64,000 nucleotides of DNA from Alphaproteobacteria bacterium (GCA_025359785.1 JANYET010000025.1:38983-102982), one strand, 5' to 3'; positions 8,804-16,343 are shown, counted from the stretch's first letter. Notes: generated by a model not told the origin, from the letters alone. Numbers and translations are program-made.

Positions 8804-9596
8804 GAGCGCGGAAGATGGCCTCTTCCGCCTGCTTTTCAAAGCAGAGGAGGTCTTGAAACCGGGTCCGCGCTTCCGGGCGATTTGGCGCGGGACGCTGGAC
8901 GTTGTCTTCCCGCCCCAGGCGATCGATGGCGGCGCGGCCCAGGCGGGGGGCCTTTCGGCCCAGGCCTGGAGCCGAATTCACTTCCTCGACGGGCCGGTCT
9001 GCGACGGCTGCGGCGTACCGTTCGAGTACGACGTGGGCGCACGGTGCGCGGCCTGCCTCGCCAAGCCCAGGGCGTTCGACGCCGCCCGCGCGGCCTGCCT
9101 CTATGACGACACCTCCCGCGAGCCGATCCTGAAGCTGAAACATGCCGACCGGCTGGACCTCGCCCCGCTGTTCGCCCGCTGTATTTCCCGGGCCGCCCAT
9201 GGGCTGATCGCCGAGAGCGACGCCGTCGTTCCCGTGCCGCTGCACCCGTCGCGCCTGCTCAGCCGCCGCTACAACCAGGCCGCCGAGATGGCCCGGCCGC
9301 TCTGCCGCATGACGGGCCTGGCCTATATCCCCGACGCGCTCTTGCGGCGTCGGGCGACGGAGACCCAGGGCGGCAAGTCCGGCGCGGGCCGAAAGCGCAA
9401 TGTCGCCAGCGCTTTCGAGGTCCCGCCGCGCCGGGCGTCTCAGGTGGCCGGCAAGCGCATCCTGCTGATCGATGACGTGATGACCACGGGCGCCACGGCG
9501 GAAGGCTGCGCGCGGGCGCTGAAAGCCGCCGGCGCGACGCGCGTCGATGTCGCGGTGGTCGCGCGGGTTAAAGAGATGGCGGGACTCACCATATGA
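8802..9596 (+). CDS. comF: ComF-family phosphoribosyltransferase-like protein
   Basis: A 264-aa ComF/GntX-type protein. A zinc-ribbon-like N-terminal part has CDGC...CAAC (about residues 67-87). The C-terminal phosphoribosyltransferase fold has VVPVPLHPSRLLSRRYNQA and the PRPP loop LLIDDVMTTGATAEG. ComF is needed for DNA uptake in competent species; in others its role is unclear. GAGGAGGGGAGG precedes the ATG at 8802. Divergent from the methyltransferase with one shared CATG, so the two genes' start regions cannot be separated. Confidence 0.88.
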   Translation: MSAEDGLFRLLFKAEEVLKPGPRFRAIWRGTLDVVFPPQAIDGGAAQAGGLSAQAWSRIHFLDGPVCDGCGVPFEYDVGARCAACLAKPRAFDAARAACLYDDTSREPILKLKHADRLDLAPLFARCISRAAHGLIAESDAVVPVPLHPSRLLSRRYNQAAEMARPLCRMTGLAYIPDALLRRRATETQGGKSGAGRKRNVASAFEVPPRRASQVAGKRILLIDDVMTTGATAEGCARALKAAGATRVDVAVVARVKEMAGLTI

Positions 9597-9628
9597 AGCT
9601 TTCAAGACCGGTTATTCGTTAGAGCGCC

Positions 9629-9892
9629 ATGTCCCACGTCACGATCTATACCAAGCCCTACTGCCCCTACTGCATGCGGGCGCTCGATCTGCTCGAGAAG
9701 AAGGGCGTTGCGTTCACCGAGATCGAGGCCGCCTTCGATCCCGAGAAGCGTCAGGAAATGATGCAGCGGGCGGGCGGCCGGGCGACGTTCCCGCAAATCT
9801 TCGTCGGCGACCGGCACATCGGCGGCTGCGACGAGATGATGGCCCTGGAGCGCGCCGGCGAGCTCGATCCCCTCCTGCAGGCGGCGGCTTAG
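9629..9892 (+). CDS. grxC: Glutaredoxin 3
   Basis: An 87-aa dithiol glutaredoxin with active site C12-P-Y-C15, TFPQIFVGDRHIGGCDEM for glutathione binding (TVP-type loop), and the expected length of GrxC. It reduces protein disulfides and glutathione mixed disulfides in the cytoplasm. It follows comF by 32 bases and is probably co-transcribed with it. Confidence 0.95.
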   Translation: MSHVTIYTKPYCPYCMRALDLLEKKGVAFTEIEAAFDPEKRQEMMQRAGGRATFPQIFVGDRHIGGCDEMMALERAGELDPLLQAAA

Positions 9893-9895
9893 CCT

Positions 9896-10041
9896 TCCCT
9901 CTCCTAAATGGGGAGGGACAGATCGCGCAGCGACCAGGGTGGGAAAGTCGCGTTCAAGCTCTGCCTCAGCGCGCCGACCCACACATCCCCACCCGTCTCG
10001 CGGCCTGCGGCGCGATCCACCCTCCCCAGAACGGGGAGGGA
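9896..10041. repeat. Pair of inverted intergenic palindromic elements
   Basis: Left unit 9896-9930 reads TCCCTCTCC-TAAAT-GGGGAGGG then GATCGCGCAG. The right unit, 10005-10041 on the opposite strand, reads TCCCTCCCC-GTTCT-GGGGAGGG then GATCGCGCCGCAG. Each is itself a hairpin, and together they are inverted copies about 75 bases apart, filling the grxC-amidase gap. They look like dispersed REP-type elements of this genome. Confidence 0.75.
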
Positions 10042-10047
10042 TGATAT

Positions 10048-10884
10048 GTGTCCCTCATGAAGGTCGCGCTGATCCAGACCCGCACGCCGGCGACGCATCA
10101 GGCGGCGCTCGCCCACGTCCTGCCGATGGTGCGCGAGGCGGCTGCGGCGGGGGCGAGCTTCATCGCCACGCCCGAGGGGACCAACGTCCTGCAGAAGGAC
10201 CGCGCCACGCTCCTGCCGATGCTGCGGAGCCTGGAGGACGACATCGTCATCGCGGGCCTGCGCGCGGCGGCCAAGGATCTGGGCGTCTGGATCCTGATCG
10301 GATCGGCCTTGGTGGTTCGCGAGGATGGCAAGGCGGCCAACCGCTCGGCGCTGATCTCACCCGACGGCGCGATCACCGCGACCTACGACAAGCTGCACAT
10401 GTTCGACGTCGATCTGCCGGGCGGCGAGACCGCGCGGGAATCGGCGACCTACGAGCCTGGCGACCGGGCCGTGACCGCCCAGGCCGGCGACCTGAAGCTT
10501 GGCCTCACCATTTGCTACGATCTGCGTTTCCCGGCGCTCTACCGCGCCCTGGCCGTGGCCGGGGCGGAGGTGGTGACCATCCCGGCCGCCTTCACCCGGC
10601 CGACCGGCGCGGCGCATTGGGAAGTGCTGATGCGGGCCCGGGCCATCGAGACCGGCTCGTTTGTCCTGGCGCCGGCCCAGGGCGGGCGGCACGAGGACGG
10701 ACGCGGCACCTGGGGCCATTCGCTGGTCGTGGCACCCTGGGGCGAGGTCATAGCGCATCTGGACCATGACGAGCCGGGGGTTTTGCTGGCAGAGTTGGAC
10801 CTCAAGGCCGCCGCCAAGGCCCGCGCCGCCATTCCGGCGCTGGCCAACGCCAGGGCGTTTTCGGGACCGCACAGCCTCGCATGA
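10048..10884 (+). CDS. Carbon-nitrogen hydrolase (nitrilase superfamily, Nit1-like amidase)
   Basis: A 278-aa nitrilase-fold hydrolase with the Glu-Lys-Cys triad: Glu43 in TPEGTN, Lys in YDKLHMFDV and Cys in TICYDLRFPALYRAL. The closest recognisable group is the Nit1/NitA type, which removes deaminated glutathione as a repair reaction. The GTG at 10048 follows GGGGAGGG from the repeat element; an ATG three codons later is also possible. It overlaps the DUF1178 gene by four bases, and neighbouring glutaredoxin suggests a shared thiol-metabolism theme (inference). Confidence 0.88.
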   Translation: MSLMKVALIQTRTPATHQAALAHVLPMVREAAAAGASFIATPEGTNVLQKDRATLLPMLRSLEDDIVIAGLRAAAKDLGVWILIGSALVVREDGKAANRSALISPDGAITATYDKLHMFDVDLPGGETARESATYEPGDRAVTAQAGDLKLGLTICYDLRFPALYRALAVAGAEVVTIPAAFTRPTGAAHWEVLMRARAIETGSFVLAPAQGGRHEDGRGTWGHSLVVAPWGEVIAHLDHDEPGVLLAELDLKAAAKARAAIPALANARAFSGPHSLA

Positions 10885-11312
10885 TCCGCTACGCCCTCCT
10901 TTGTGAGCACGGCCACGACTTCGAAGGCTGGTTCGGCGCCTCCGCCGACTTCGACGACCAGCAGGCGCGTGGCCTGATCGAATGTCCGGTCTGCGCCACC
11001 CGGGCCGTGCGCAAGGCGATCATGGCGCCCGCCGTCTCCGGGACGAGGAAGCGCCCCGCCGACCAGGGTCCGGCCCAGACCCAGGCGATGATGATGGAGG
11101 CCATGGGCCGCATCCGCCGGCATGTGGAAGACAATTTCGACGACGTCGGCGACACCTTCGCCCGCGAGGCCCGCGCCATCCACGAAGGCCGCTCCGAAGA
11201 CCGCGGCATCTATGGCCAGGCGACGCCCGCCGAGGTCCGCGACCTGGTCGAAGACGGTGTGCCGATCGCGCCCCTGCCGCCAGAACCCTTGAAGAAGAGC
11301 GAGCTCAACTAG
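10881..11312 (+). CDS. DUF1178 family protein
   Basis: A 143-aa protein beginning MIRYALLCEHGHDFEGWFGASADFDDQ with ECPVCAT (CxxC), the conserved DUF1178 start and zinc-finger-like pair. The function of the family is unknown. The ATG overlaps the stop of the amidase gene (ATGA), so the two are translationally coupled. Confidence 0.88.
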   Translation: MIRYALLCEHGHDFEGWFGASADFDDQQARGLIECPVCATRAVRKAIMAPAVSGTRKRPADQGPAQTQAMMMEAMGRIRRHVEDNFDDVGDTFAREARAIHEGRSEDRGIYGQATPAEVRDLVEDGVPIAPLPPEPLKKSELN

Positions 11313-11341
11313 GGTCCGCTTTCCGGTCAAATGCCAACGCG

Positions 11342-11362
11342 AGCTTTCGACCCAAAGCGGAC
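11342..11362. repeat. Hairpin repeat family, copy 1
   Basis: AGCTTTCGACCCAAAGCGGAC, a member of a short hairpin family (core GCTTTCGACCCATAGCGG) seen three more times between here and 14040. It sits in the gap between DUF1178 and a convergent lipoprotein gene. Confidence 0.65.
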
Positions 11363-11367
11363 AAACC

Positions 11368-11745
11368 TCAGCGCTTCAGCTCGTGCCAAACGATGATCAC
11401 TTCGATGAGGGAGCCGTCGCTCTTGCGTTCGAATTGGCTCCGAAGCTGCTTAGTGACGATTTCGCCGTCCCTGAAAGAGGCCGTCACGTCGTATGTGCAC
11501 TCAGCGACGCTTCCTCCCCAATTGGGATCGCAATGAGCATTCTGGACGGAGACCAAAGTCGAGGATTGTCCCGGACGAGCCGCAAACCGTCCGAAGCGCT
11601 GATTGAAATCCGCACCCCATTGGGACGCCACATATCGCCCGATTTCCGCGTCGCCTGGCAATTCGATTGGTCGCTTCTCCCCTTGGTGCGCGCAGCCGGC
11701 CGCGAAGGTCGCGAGCAGTGCTACAAGAGCGGGAAGCTTAGCCAT
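11368..11745 (-). CDS. Small lipoprotein, function unknown
   Basis: A 125-aa protein with a signal sequence ending in the lipobox FAAGC (Cys18), so it should be lipid-anchored in the outer or inner membrane. The mature part has two further Cys residues (NAHCDPNWGG, VAECTYD) and a beta-rich look. I recognise no domain. It lies in a stretch of short exported genes separated by hairpin repeats. Confidence 0.65.
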   Translation of the reverse strand: MAKLPALVALLATFAAGCAHQGEKRPIELPGDAEIGRYVASQWGADFNQRFGRFAARPGQSSTLVSVQNAHCDPNWGGSVAECTYDVTASFRDGEIVTKQLRSQFERKSDGSLIEVIIVWHELKR

Positions 11746-11817
11746 GTCGACCTATTACCACGCCACGTCCGCTTCCCCGACGTTCGCGAGGTCCGCTTTC
11801 GGGGACAGTGCCTATGA

Positions 11818-11839
11818 CCGCTTTCGACCCATAGCGGAC
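11818..11839. repeat. Hairpin repeat family, copy 2
   Basis: CCGCTTTCGACCCATAGCGG followed by AC. The arms CCGCT/AGCGG form a short stem. It is followed by GAGTCCGCTTACAGTCCGGTCAAG, which is also conserved in copy 3. It lies 50 bases upstream of an intact membrane-protein gene. Confidence 0.7.
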
Positions 11840-11889
11840 GTTCCGCGAGTCCGCTTACAGTCCGGTCAAGCTTGATCGCTGGGGGCGGC

Positions 11890-12567
11890 ATGGACATCCA
11901 CAAACCAAAGCCGTGGCACGGCGGGCGCGAGTTCCTGAAGGAGATCGGCACCATCGTCATCGGCGTGCTGATCGCGCTCGGCGCAGAGCAGGCGGTGGAA
12001 TGGCTGCATTGGCGCCAGCAGGCTGTCGAGACCAGGGAGACGCTGCACGCCGAACTTGCACGCAATCTGGGCGTGCTGGAGGTCTTGCGACTGCAGGACG
12101 CTTGCGCTGACCAGCGCCTGTCGTTGCTCGACGCCTGGGCCGACGGTAGAGCGCGGGTCGTGTCGCGTAACCTGGCGGCCGTGGAGAACCGGACACTTAT
12201 ACCTAGCCTGCGCTTCACGGCCTGGGAGGTCGCCAAGTCTGGGTCCGTAGCCAACCATATGCCGATCTCCGACCGCCTCCTGTATGGCGACCTCTACGAC
12301 CGGCTGGGGACCCAAACCGCAAACCTGTTGTGGGAGAAAGACGCTTGGCGCCAACTCAGCCGCTATGCCGGCAAGGTAGACCTGAACCCGGATGAGGCGC
12401 GGCGGCTGAAGGAGGATCTCGGCATGATCCGCTCGAGCACGGCGGCGCGCAGCTATAACCTGCCCGACTTCGAACAGCGCTTCCAGGCGCTGGGTATCAA
12501 ACCGAAATTGCCCCAATTCCCTCCGGGCGTCGCCGGTTTTCCTGACCTCTGTAAACCGCCGAATTAG
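11890..12567 (+). CDS. Membrane-anchored protein of a 'DIHKPKPWHG' family, unknown function
   Basis: A 225-aa protein starting MDIHKPKPWHGGREFLKEIG, then one membrane segment (IGTIVIGVLIALGAEQAVEWL, about residues 19-39) and a soluble, mostly helical C-terminal part. I associate this N-terminal signature with unnamed proteins of Caulobacterales and sphingomonads; no function is known to me. The ATG at 11890 starts the conserved motif and is preceded by TGGGGG; an in-frame TTG lies six codons upstream. A decayed relative with the same upstream repeat follows at 12701-12840. Confidence 0.7.
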   Translation: MDIHKPKPWHGGREFLKEIGTIVIGVLIALGAEQAVEWLHWRQQAVETRETLHAELARNLGVLEVLRLQDACADQRLSLLDAWADGRARVVSRNLAAVENRTLIPSLRFTAWEVAKSGSVANHMPISDRLLYGDLYDRLGTQTANLLWEKDAWRQLSRYAGKVDLNPDEARRLKEDLGMIRSSTAARSYNLPDFEQRFQALGIKPKLPQFPPGVAGFPDLCKPPN

Positions 12568-12700
12568 GGCCGCGGCTTTTTTGGGGCCGGAGCCACCGTC
12601 CGCTTCCCCCACCGGAGCTTTCCGGAGGTCGCGAGGAGTAAACCCATCCGTTGAGCAGGGCATCAGGCTGACCGCAGTTGCAATCCGCGACCCAAGGACG

Positions 12701-12720
12701 GCTTTCGACCCATAGCGGTC
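12701..12720. repeat. Hairpin repeat family, copy 3
   Basis: GCTTTCGACCCATAGCGGTC followed by GCGAGTCCGCTTACGGTGCGGTCAAG, matching copy 2 and its right flank. It forms the 5' part of a duplicated segment that continues into the decayed gene start at 12770. Confidence 0.7.
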
Positions 12721-12769
12721 CTTAAGCGAGTCCGCTTACGGTGCGGTCAAGGTTGTTTCGAGGGGCGAA

Positions 12770-12840
12770 ATAGACATTCACAAACCCAAGGCCTGGCACG
12801 GCTGGCGAGAGCTGCTGGGGACGACGACTGTTGGGGCGAG
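12770..12840 (+). pseudogene. Decayed 5' fragment of a 'DIHKPKPWHG' gene
   Basis: Reads I-DIHKPKAWHGWRELLGTTTVG, clearly related to the start of the intact gene at 11890, but the ATG is now ATA and homology ends after about 23 codons. The upstream 70 bases match those before the intact gene. The segment is therefore a partial duplicate with its regulatory region. The rest of 12568-12918 shows no gene. Confidence 0.75.
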
Positions 12841-12918
12841 TTGGCCGCAAAGGTCATAGGTCCGCCCGGAAGAGTGGGATCAGCTTGGCTGGCTCCCCCA
12901 CACTCCGAGACCAGACCC

Positions 12919-13677
12919 CTAGACGGCGAGGCCGACCGCCCGGCGGCGGCGCAGCGTAGTGCCCAGGCCGCCGAAGCCCAGCAGCATCAGCGCCCAGGCC
13001 GCCGGCTCGGGGACGCCGCCCGGGGTGATGTCCTTGAAGTTGACATAGCGGGTGTTGATGTTTCCGGAATCATCGTGGTTGACGGTGAAGATACTGTAAA
13101 TAGTATCTGAATTACTTTGTTTTTCGAATTGAATGTCGTACTGACTGTTTCCGTAGTACTTATTTGTTCGATTTACGAAAATGGCATTGGGATCTGGGTA
13201 ATAAGTGATATTTTGATCAGAAGTATCTGTTCCATTGCTTGGAAAGACTGCCAAAAGGGACTGGAGATCACCAACTAGATAAGCATCGGTGTTTATTACA
13301 TAATATCCTGGAACGGCATTTGTATATAAGCTAGAGCTCCCGTCGACGGCGATATTGAACGTGCCAGTGATGTCGCCGTCCGGGGTGAAGATCGCCGCTT
13401 GATCATCCGGGATGCGGACGTCCATCCGCGCCGAAAGCAACGCGAAGTGGCGGAAGGGCCCAGCGTCAATCGGAGTGTCCGTGTCATAGGTGAAGACAAA
13501 GTCGACGACGTACCCGTAATAGGTGCTGTTGGCTCCTAGATAGATGGTGCGGTCTTCGATGAGACCGTTGGGATCTCCCGCGATCGTGAGTTGCATGATC
13601 TTGGCGGCGGCCGGCCCGCTCGCGGCGAGCAGGCTCGCCAAGGCGGCCGCGGCCGCCAGGGCCCTTATGGTGCGCAT
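12919..13677 (-). CDS. PEPxxWA-CTERM sorting-domain protein
   Basis: A 252-aa exported protein: signal peptide MRTIRALAAAAALASLLAASGPAAAK, a middle domain of unknown function, and a C-terminal sorting tail with VPEPAAWALMLLGFGGLG, a hydrophobic stretch and an Arg cluster (LRRRR). Such tails are recognised by exosortase-type enzymes that cleave and attach or release the protein at the cell surface; no exosortase gene is in this window. The middle third (about 13080-13340) is clearly AT-rich compared with the flanks, suggesting a recently acquired passenger domain. The ATG at 13677 begins the signal peptide; the upstream extension has no RBS. Confidence 0.85.
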   Translation of the reverse strand: MRTIRALAAAAALASLLAASGPAAAKIMQLTIAGDPNGLIEDRTIYLGANSTYYGYVVDFVFTYDTDTPIDAGPFRHFALLSARMDVRIPDDQAAIFTPDGDITGTFNIAVDGSSSLYTNAVPGYYVINTDAYLVGDLQSLLAVFPSNGTDTSDQNITYYPDPNAIFVNRTNKYYGNSQYDIQFEKQSNSDTIYSIFTVNHDDSGNINTRYVNFKDITPGGVPEPAAWALMLLGFGGLGTTLRRRRAVGLAV

Positions 13678-14074
13678 CGAAAAATCCCCCTGCCGGCAGG
13701 ACGCTTCGGCTGCGCCAAGGTCAAGCAAACGACGCTATCTGAACGGGGGTTCCGCGCAAGCCGATACCCCCAGAACGCGAATGGATAGCCGGTCCGGCCT
13801 TCTTTCCAGCCTTGCCCTGCCGCGCCTTGCGGCAGGACCGGCCAGCCGCGTCCGGTAACTGGATCTCGGTCTTCGTCCGCTTCGGGGATGGATGAGAGCC
13901 GATGTTTATAGTCGCCGTTTCGACGCCTGAACGGCGCGAGCCTGGATATCTTGGCGCTCTGAAGGTCAGCAATGCGTGGAAGGCGTTGGTTGCACAGCGA
14001 CTTCGCCAAGGTCCGGTTTCCCCCCATAGCGGACGTCCGGGATGTCCGCTTGCGGAGGGCATGGCAGATAAAAT
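13678..14074. other. Non-coding region between PEPxxWA-CTERM gene and LexA-box gene
   Basis: About 400 bases with no convincing gene. It holds the promoter of the minus-strand PEPxxWA-CTERM gene, a perfect hairpin CTGCCGC-GCCTT-GCGGCAG (13817-13835), and hairpin repeat copy 4 (14011-14037). The short open frames in it lack family features. Confidence 0.5.
14011..14037. repeat. Hairpin repeat family, copy 4 (diverged)
   Basis: GTCCGGTTTCCCCCCATAGC then GGACGTC, followed by a GTCCGCTTGCGG element. It is recognisably the same layout as copies 1-3 but with a changed loop. It lies 38 bases before the -35-like element of the LexA-box gene. Confidence 0.6.
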
Positions 14075-14110
14075 TTGACTCCTGCCGAACTAGATGTTCC
14101 TGTTTTGTTC
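14075..14110 (+). promoter_or_regulatory. Putative SOS promoter: TTGACT and LexA box abutting the start codon
   Basis: TTGACT (14075-14080) is followed 15 bases later by GTTCCTGTTTTGTTC (14096-14110), an exact match to the alphaproteobacterial LexA box GTTC-N7-GTTC. The ATG starts at the very next base. With a 17-base spacer the -10 would fall inside the box and transcription would begin at or next to the ATG, implying a leaderless mRNA. The same element with the same spacing precedes the paralogue at 46616. Confidence 0.75.
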
Positions 14111-14707
14111 ATGTCCATCACGATCATGGCAGAGGCTCAGGAACAGGCGCTCGGCATCTTCGCCGATGCGGTCCTGAAGCTTGCGCTGCACATCCAGCAG
14201 CAGGCCATGGAGGCCGACGACCTGGACCAGAAGGTACGGGCGGCTGGCGCGGTCCACCGCCTAGGCCGGGGCCTGCGGCAGACGGTTGCCCTGCAGGCCA
14301 AGCTCGCCCGCGATGCGCGGACCGAGGCGTTTAAATCGCCGCCCGCGCCCCAGCCCTCCCCGGCGCCGGCGCCCGAACCGGCCGCGCCGCCCGATACGAA
14401 GATCATCGCCGTGCGCCGCCGCCGCGACTGGCTGACCCGCGGCGTCGAACGCTGCGTCTGGAACGAATACGAGCGCGACGAGGACGGCGGCGACTTCATC
14501 GGCGAGTCGCTGCTGGAAGACTTCCACGAGCGCCTCGCCGACCTGATGGCCGACCCCGACGCCTTCCTGGCGCTCGATCCTGACGCCCTGGTCGTCCAGC
14601 TCTGCCAGGAGCTCGGCCTGACACCCCCGAAATTCCATCCGCCCGCGCCGCCGGTTCCGCCGGCCGCGTCGGGCCCCTCCGCCGCCAATGGCCACGACTC
14701 CTCCTGA
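14111..14707 (+). CDS. Unknown protein with LexA-box promoter, paralogue 1
   Basis: A 198-aa protein of unknown function, about 80% identical to the product of 46026-46616. Layout: a helical N-terminal part (ALGIFADAVLKLALHIQQQA...HRLGRGLRQTVALQAKLARDAR, about 13-75), a Pro/Ala linker, a basic and aromatic segment RRRRDWLTRGVERCVWNEYE (about 110-130), an acidic SLLEDFHERLADLMADPDAF region, and a Pro-rich tail ending NGHDSS. There is no signal peptide, membrane span or catalytic motif I can name. The ATG at 14111 directly follows the LexA box; an in-frame ATG at 14126 (MAEAQEQ) is the alternative. SOS regulation is inferred from the box. Confidence 0.75.
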   Translation: MSITIMAEAQEQALGIFADAVLKLALHIQQQAMEADDLDQKVRAAGAVHRLGRGLRQTVALQAKLARDARTEAFKSPPAPQPSPAPAPEPAAPPDTKIIAVRRRRDWLTRGVERCVWNEYERDEDGGDFIGESLLEDFHERLADLMADPDAFLALDPDALVVQLCQELGLTPPKFHPPAPPVPPAASGPSAANGHDSS

Positions 14708-14712
14708 TCCAC

Positions 14713-14812
14713 TCATCCCCGCGAAGGCGGGGACCCAAGCTGAGATCGGAACCTGTGCATCGCCGTTGATCCGCCCGAAACTCCCAATCGGTCCCCGCCT
14801 TCGCGGGGATGA
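14713..14812. repeat. Perfect 23-base inverted repeat pair
   Basis: Arms 14713-14735 and 14790-14812 are exact reverse complements. The core CCCCGCGAAGGCGGGG is itself palindromic. The 54-base spacer shows nothing coding. It lies directly after the stop of paralogue 1 and could act as a terminator or be a dispersed repeat element. Confidence 0.8.
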
Positions 14813-14880
14813 GCGGGGTTGGGGCGCTTGCGGCGATTCCAACTGCCCCATACGGTCGTCCCCGAACTGGGGAGTTCCGA

Positions 14881-16305
14881 ATGATCCGTATGCTGGCCGC
14901 CACGGCCGCTTTGGCCGTGCTTTGCGTTTCCGTCGCCTCGGCCCAGCCACCGGCCCCGCCGCCGACCTTCCCCGGCCAGGCGGAATTCCACGATCTCTAC
15001 AAAGAGCTGATCGAGACCAACACGACGGTCTCGGCCGGCTCCTGCACCGTGGCCGCCTCCGCGATGGCCGCGCGCCTGAAGGCCGTCGGCTACCCGGACG
15101 CCGATCTGCAGCTCCTCATCCCGCCGGGCCGGCCCAAGGACGGCAATCTGCTGGCGGTGCTGCACGGCTCGGACCCCAAGGCCAAGCCCATCCTTCTGCT
15201 GGCCCATATCGACGTGGTCGAGGCCAGGCGCGAGGACTGGGTGCGCGACCCGTTCAAGCTGGTGGAGGAGGGCGGCTATTTCTACGCCCGTGGCGCCAGC
15301 GACGACAAAGCCATGGCGGCGTCGTTCACCGACGCGATGGTCCGCTACCGCAAGGAGGGGTTCAGACCGCGCCGCGACATCAAGCTGGCCCTGACCTGCG
15401 GGGAGGAGACGCCGGACACCTTCAACGGCGCCCATTGGCTGATGACCACCCATCGCGCCGAGATGGAGGCGGCCTTCGCGCTCAACGAGGGCGCCGGCGG
15501 CCGGCTCGACGGCGACAAGCGCGTCTACTTGGGCATCCAGGCCGGCGAGAAGGTCTATCAGGACTATACGCTGGAGGTGACCAACCCGGGCGGCCACTCC
15601 TCGCGGCCCGTACGTGACAACGCGATCTATCACCTGGCGACCGGGCTTTCGAAGATCGGCCTCTACGACTTCCCGGCGCACCTCAACGAGGCGACGCGGC
15701 TGCACTTCGAGCGGATGGGCCCGATCCTTGGCGGCGAGCTCGGCGGGCAGATGAAGCTCGCGCTGGCCCAGCCGACGCCGGCCAGCGCGATCGCCGAGAT
15801 CGCCCGCGACCCGGGCTATAACTCGATGATGCGCACCACCTGCGTGGCCACCATGGTCAGCGCCGGCCACGCGCTGAACGCCCTGCCGCAGCGGGCCACC
15901 GCCAACGTCAACTGCCGCATCCTGCCCGGCGAGGCCCCGGAGGCGGTGATGGCGACGCTCGCCCGGGTGGTGGACGATCCGGCGATCACGATCCGCATGG
16001 CCGGCGAGAAGAGCCCGGTCTCGCCGCCGCCGCCGCTGACCCGGGAGATCACCGGACCGGCGGAAGCGGTCGCCAAGCAGCTCTGGTCCGGCGTCCCGCT
16101 GGTCCCGGCCATGTCCACCGGCGCCACCGATGGCCGCTTCCTGACGGCGGGCGGCGTGCCGACCTATGGCCTTTCCGGCATGTTCGGCGAGAGCGACGGC
16201 GGCGGCGTCCATGGCCTCAACGAACGCATCCGCGTCCGGTCGCTCTACGAGGGCCGCGAGTACCTCTATCGCGTGGTCAAGCTCTACGCGGGCGGCGGCG
16301 GCTGA
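14881..16305 (+). CDS. Exported M20-family metallopeptidase
   Basis: A 474-aa zinc peptidase. The signal peptide MIRMLAATAALAVLCVSVASA is followed by the M20 core: LLLAHIDVVEA (first metal His-Asp), YARGASDDKA (bridging Asp), LTCGEETPD (catalytic and metal Glu), a dimerisation domain with NPGGHSSRP, and a late metal His in GVHGLNERI. M20 enzymes remove terminal amino acids from peptides or acyl-amino acids. The start is the ATG after GGGGAG; a longer frame upstream lacks a signal peptide. Confidence 0.9.
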   Translation: MIRMLAATAALAVLCVSVASAQPPAPPPTFPGQAEFHDLYKELIETNTTVSAGSCTVAASAMAARLKAVGYPDADLQLLIPPGRPKDGNLLAVLHGSDPKAKPILLLAHIDVVEARREDWVRDPFKLVEEGGYFYARGASDDKAMAASFTDAMVRYRKEGFRPRRDIKLALTCGEETPDTFNGAHWLMTTHRAEMEAAFALNEGAGGRLDGDKRVYLGIQAGEKVYQDYTLEVTNPGGHSSRPVRDNAIYHLATGLSKIGLYDFPAHLNEATRLHFERMGPILGGELGGQMKLALAQPTPASAIAEIARDPGYNSMMRTTCVATMVSAGHALNALPQRATANVNCRILPGEAPEAVMATLARVVDDPAITIRMAGEKSPVSPPPPLTREITGPAEAVAKQLWSGVPLVPAMSTGATDGRFLTAGGVPTYGLSGMFGESDGGGVHGLNERIRVRSLYEGREYLYRVVKLYAGGGG

Positions 16306-16323
16306 GGGCTGCCGCAAGGCCTT

Positions 16324-16343
16324 GTGTGGCGCATCCGCCACAC
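16324..16343. terminator. Perfect 8-bp hairpin after the M20 peptidase
   Basis: GTGTGGCG-CATC-CGCCACAC, 18 bases after the stop codon. There is no U-tract, so it is either a weak terminator or an mRNA 3'-end stabiliser. Confidence 0.45.
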
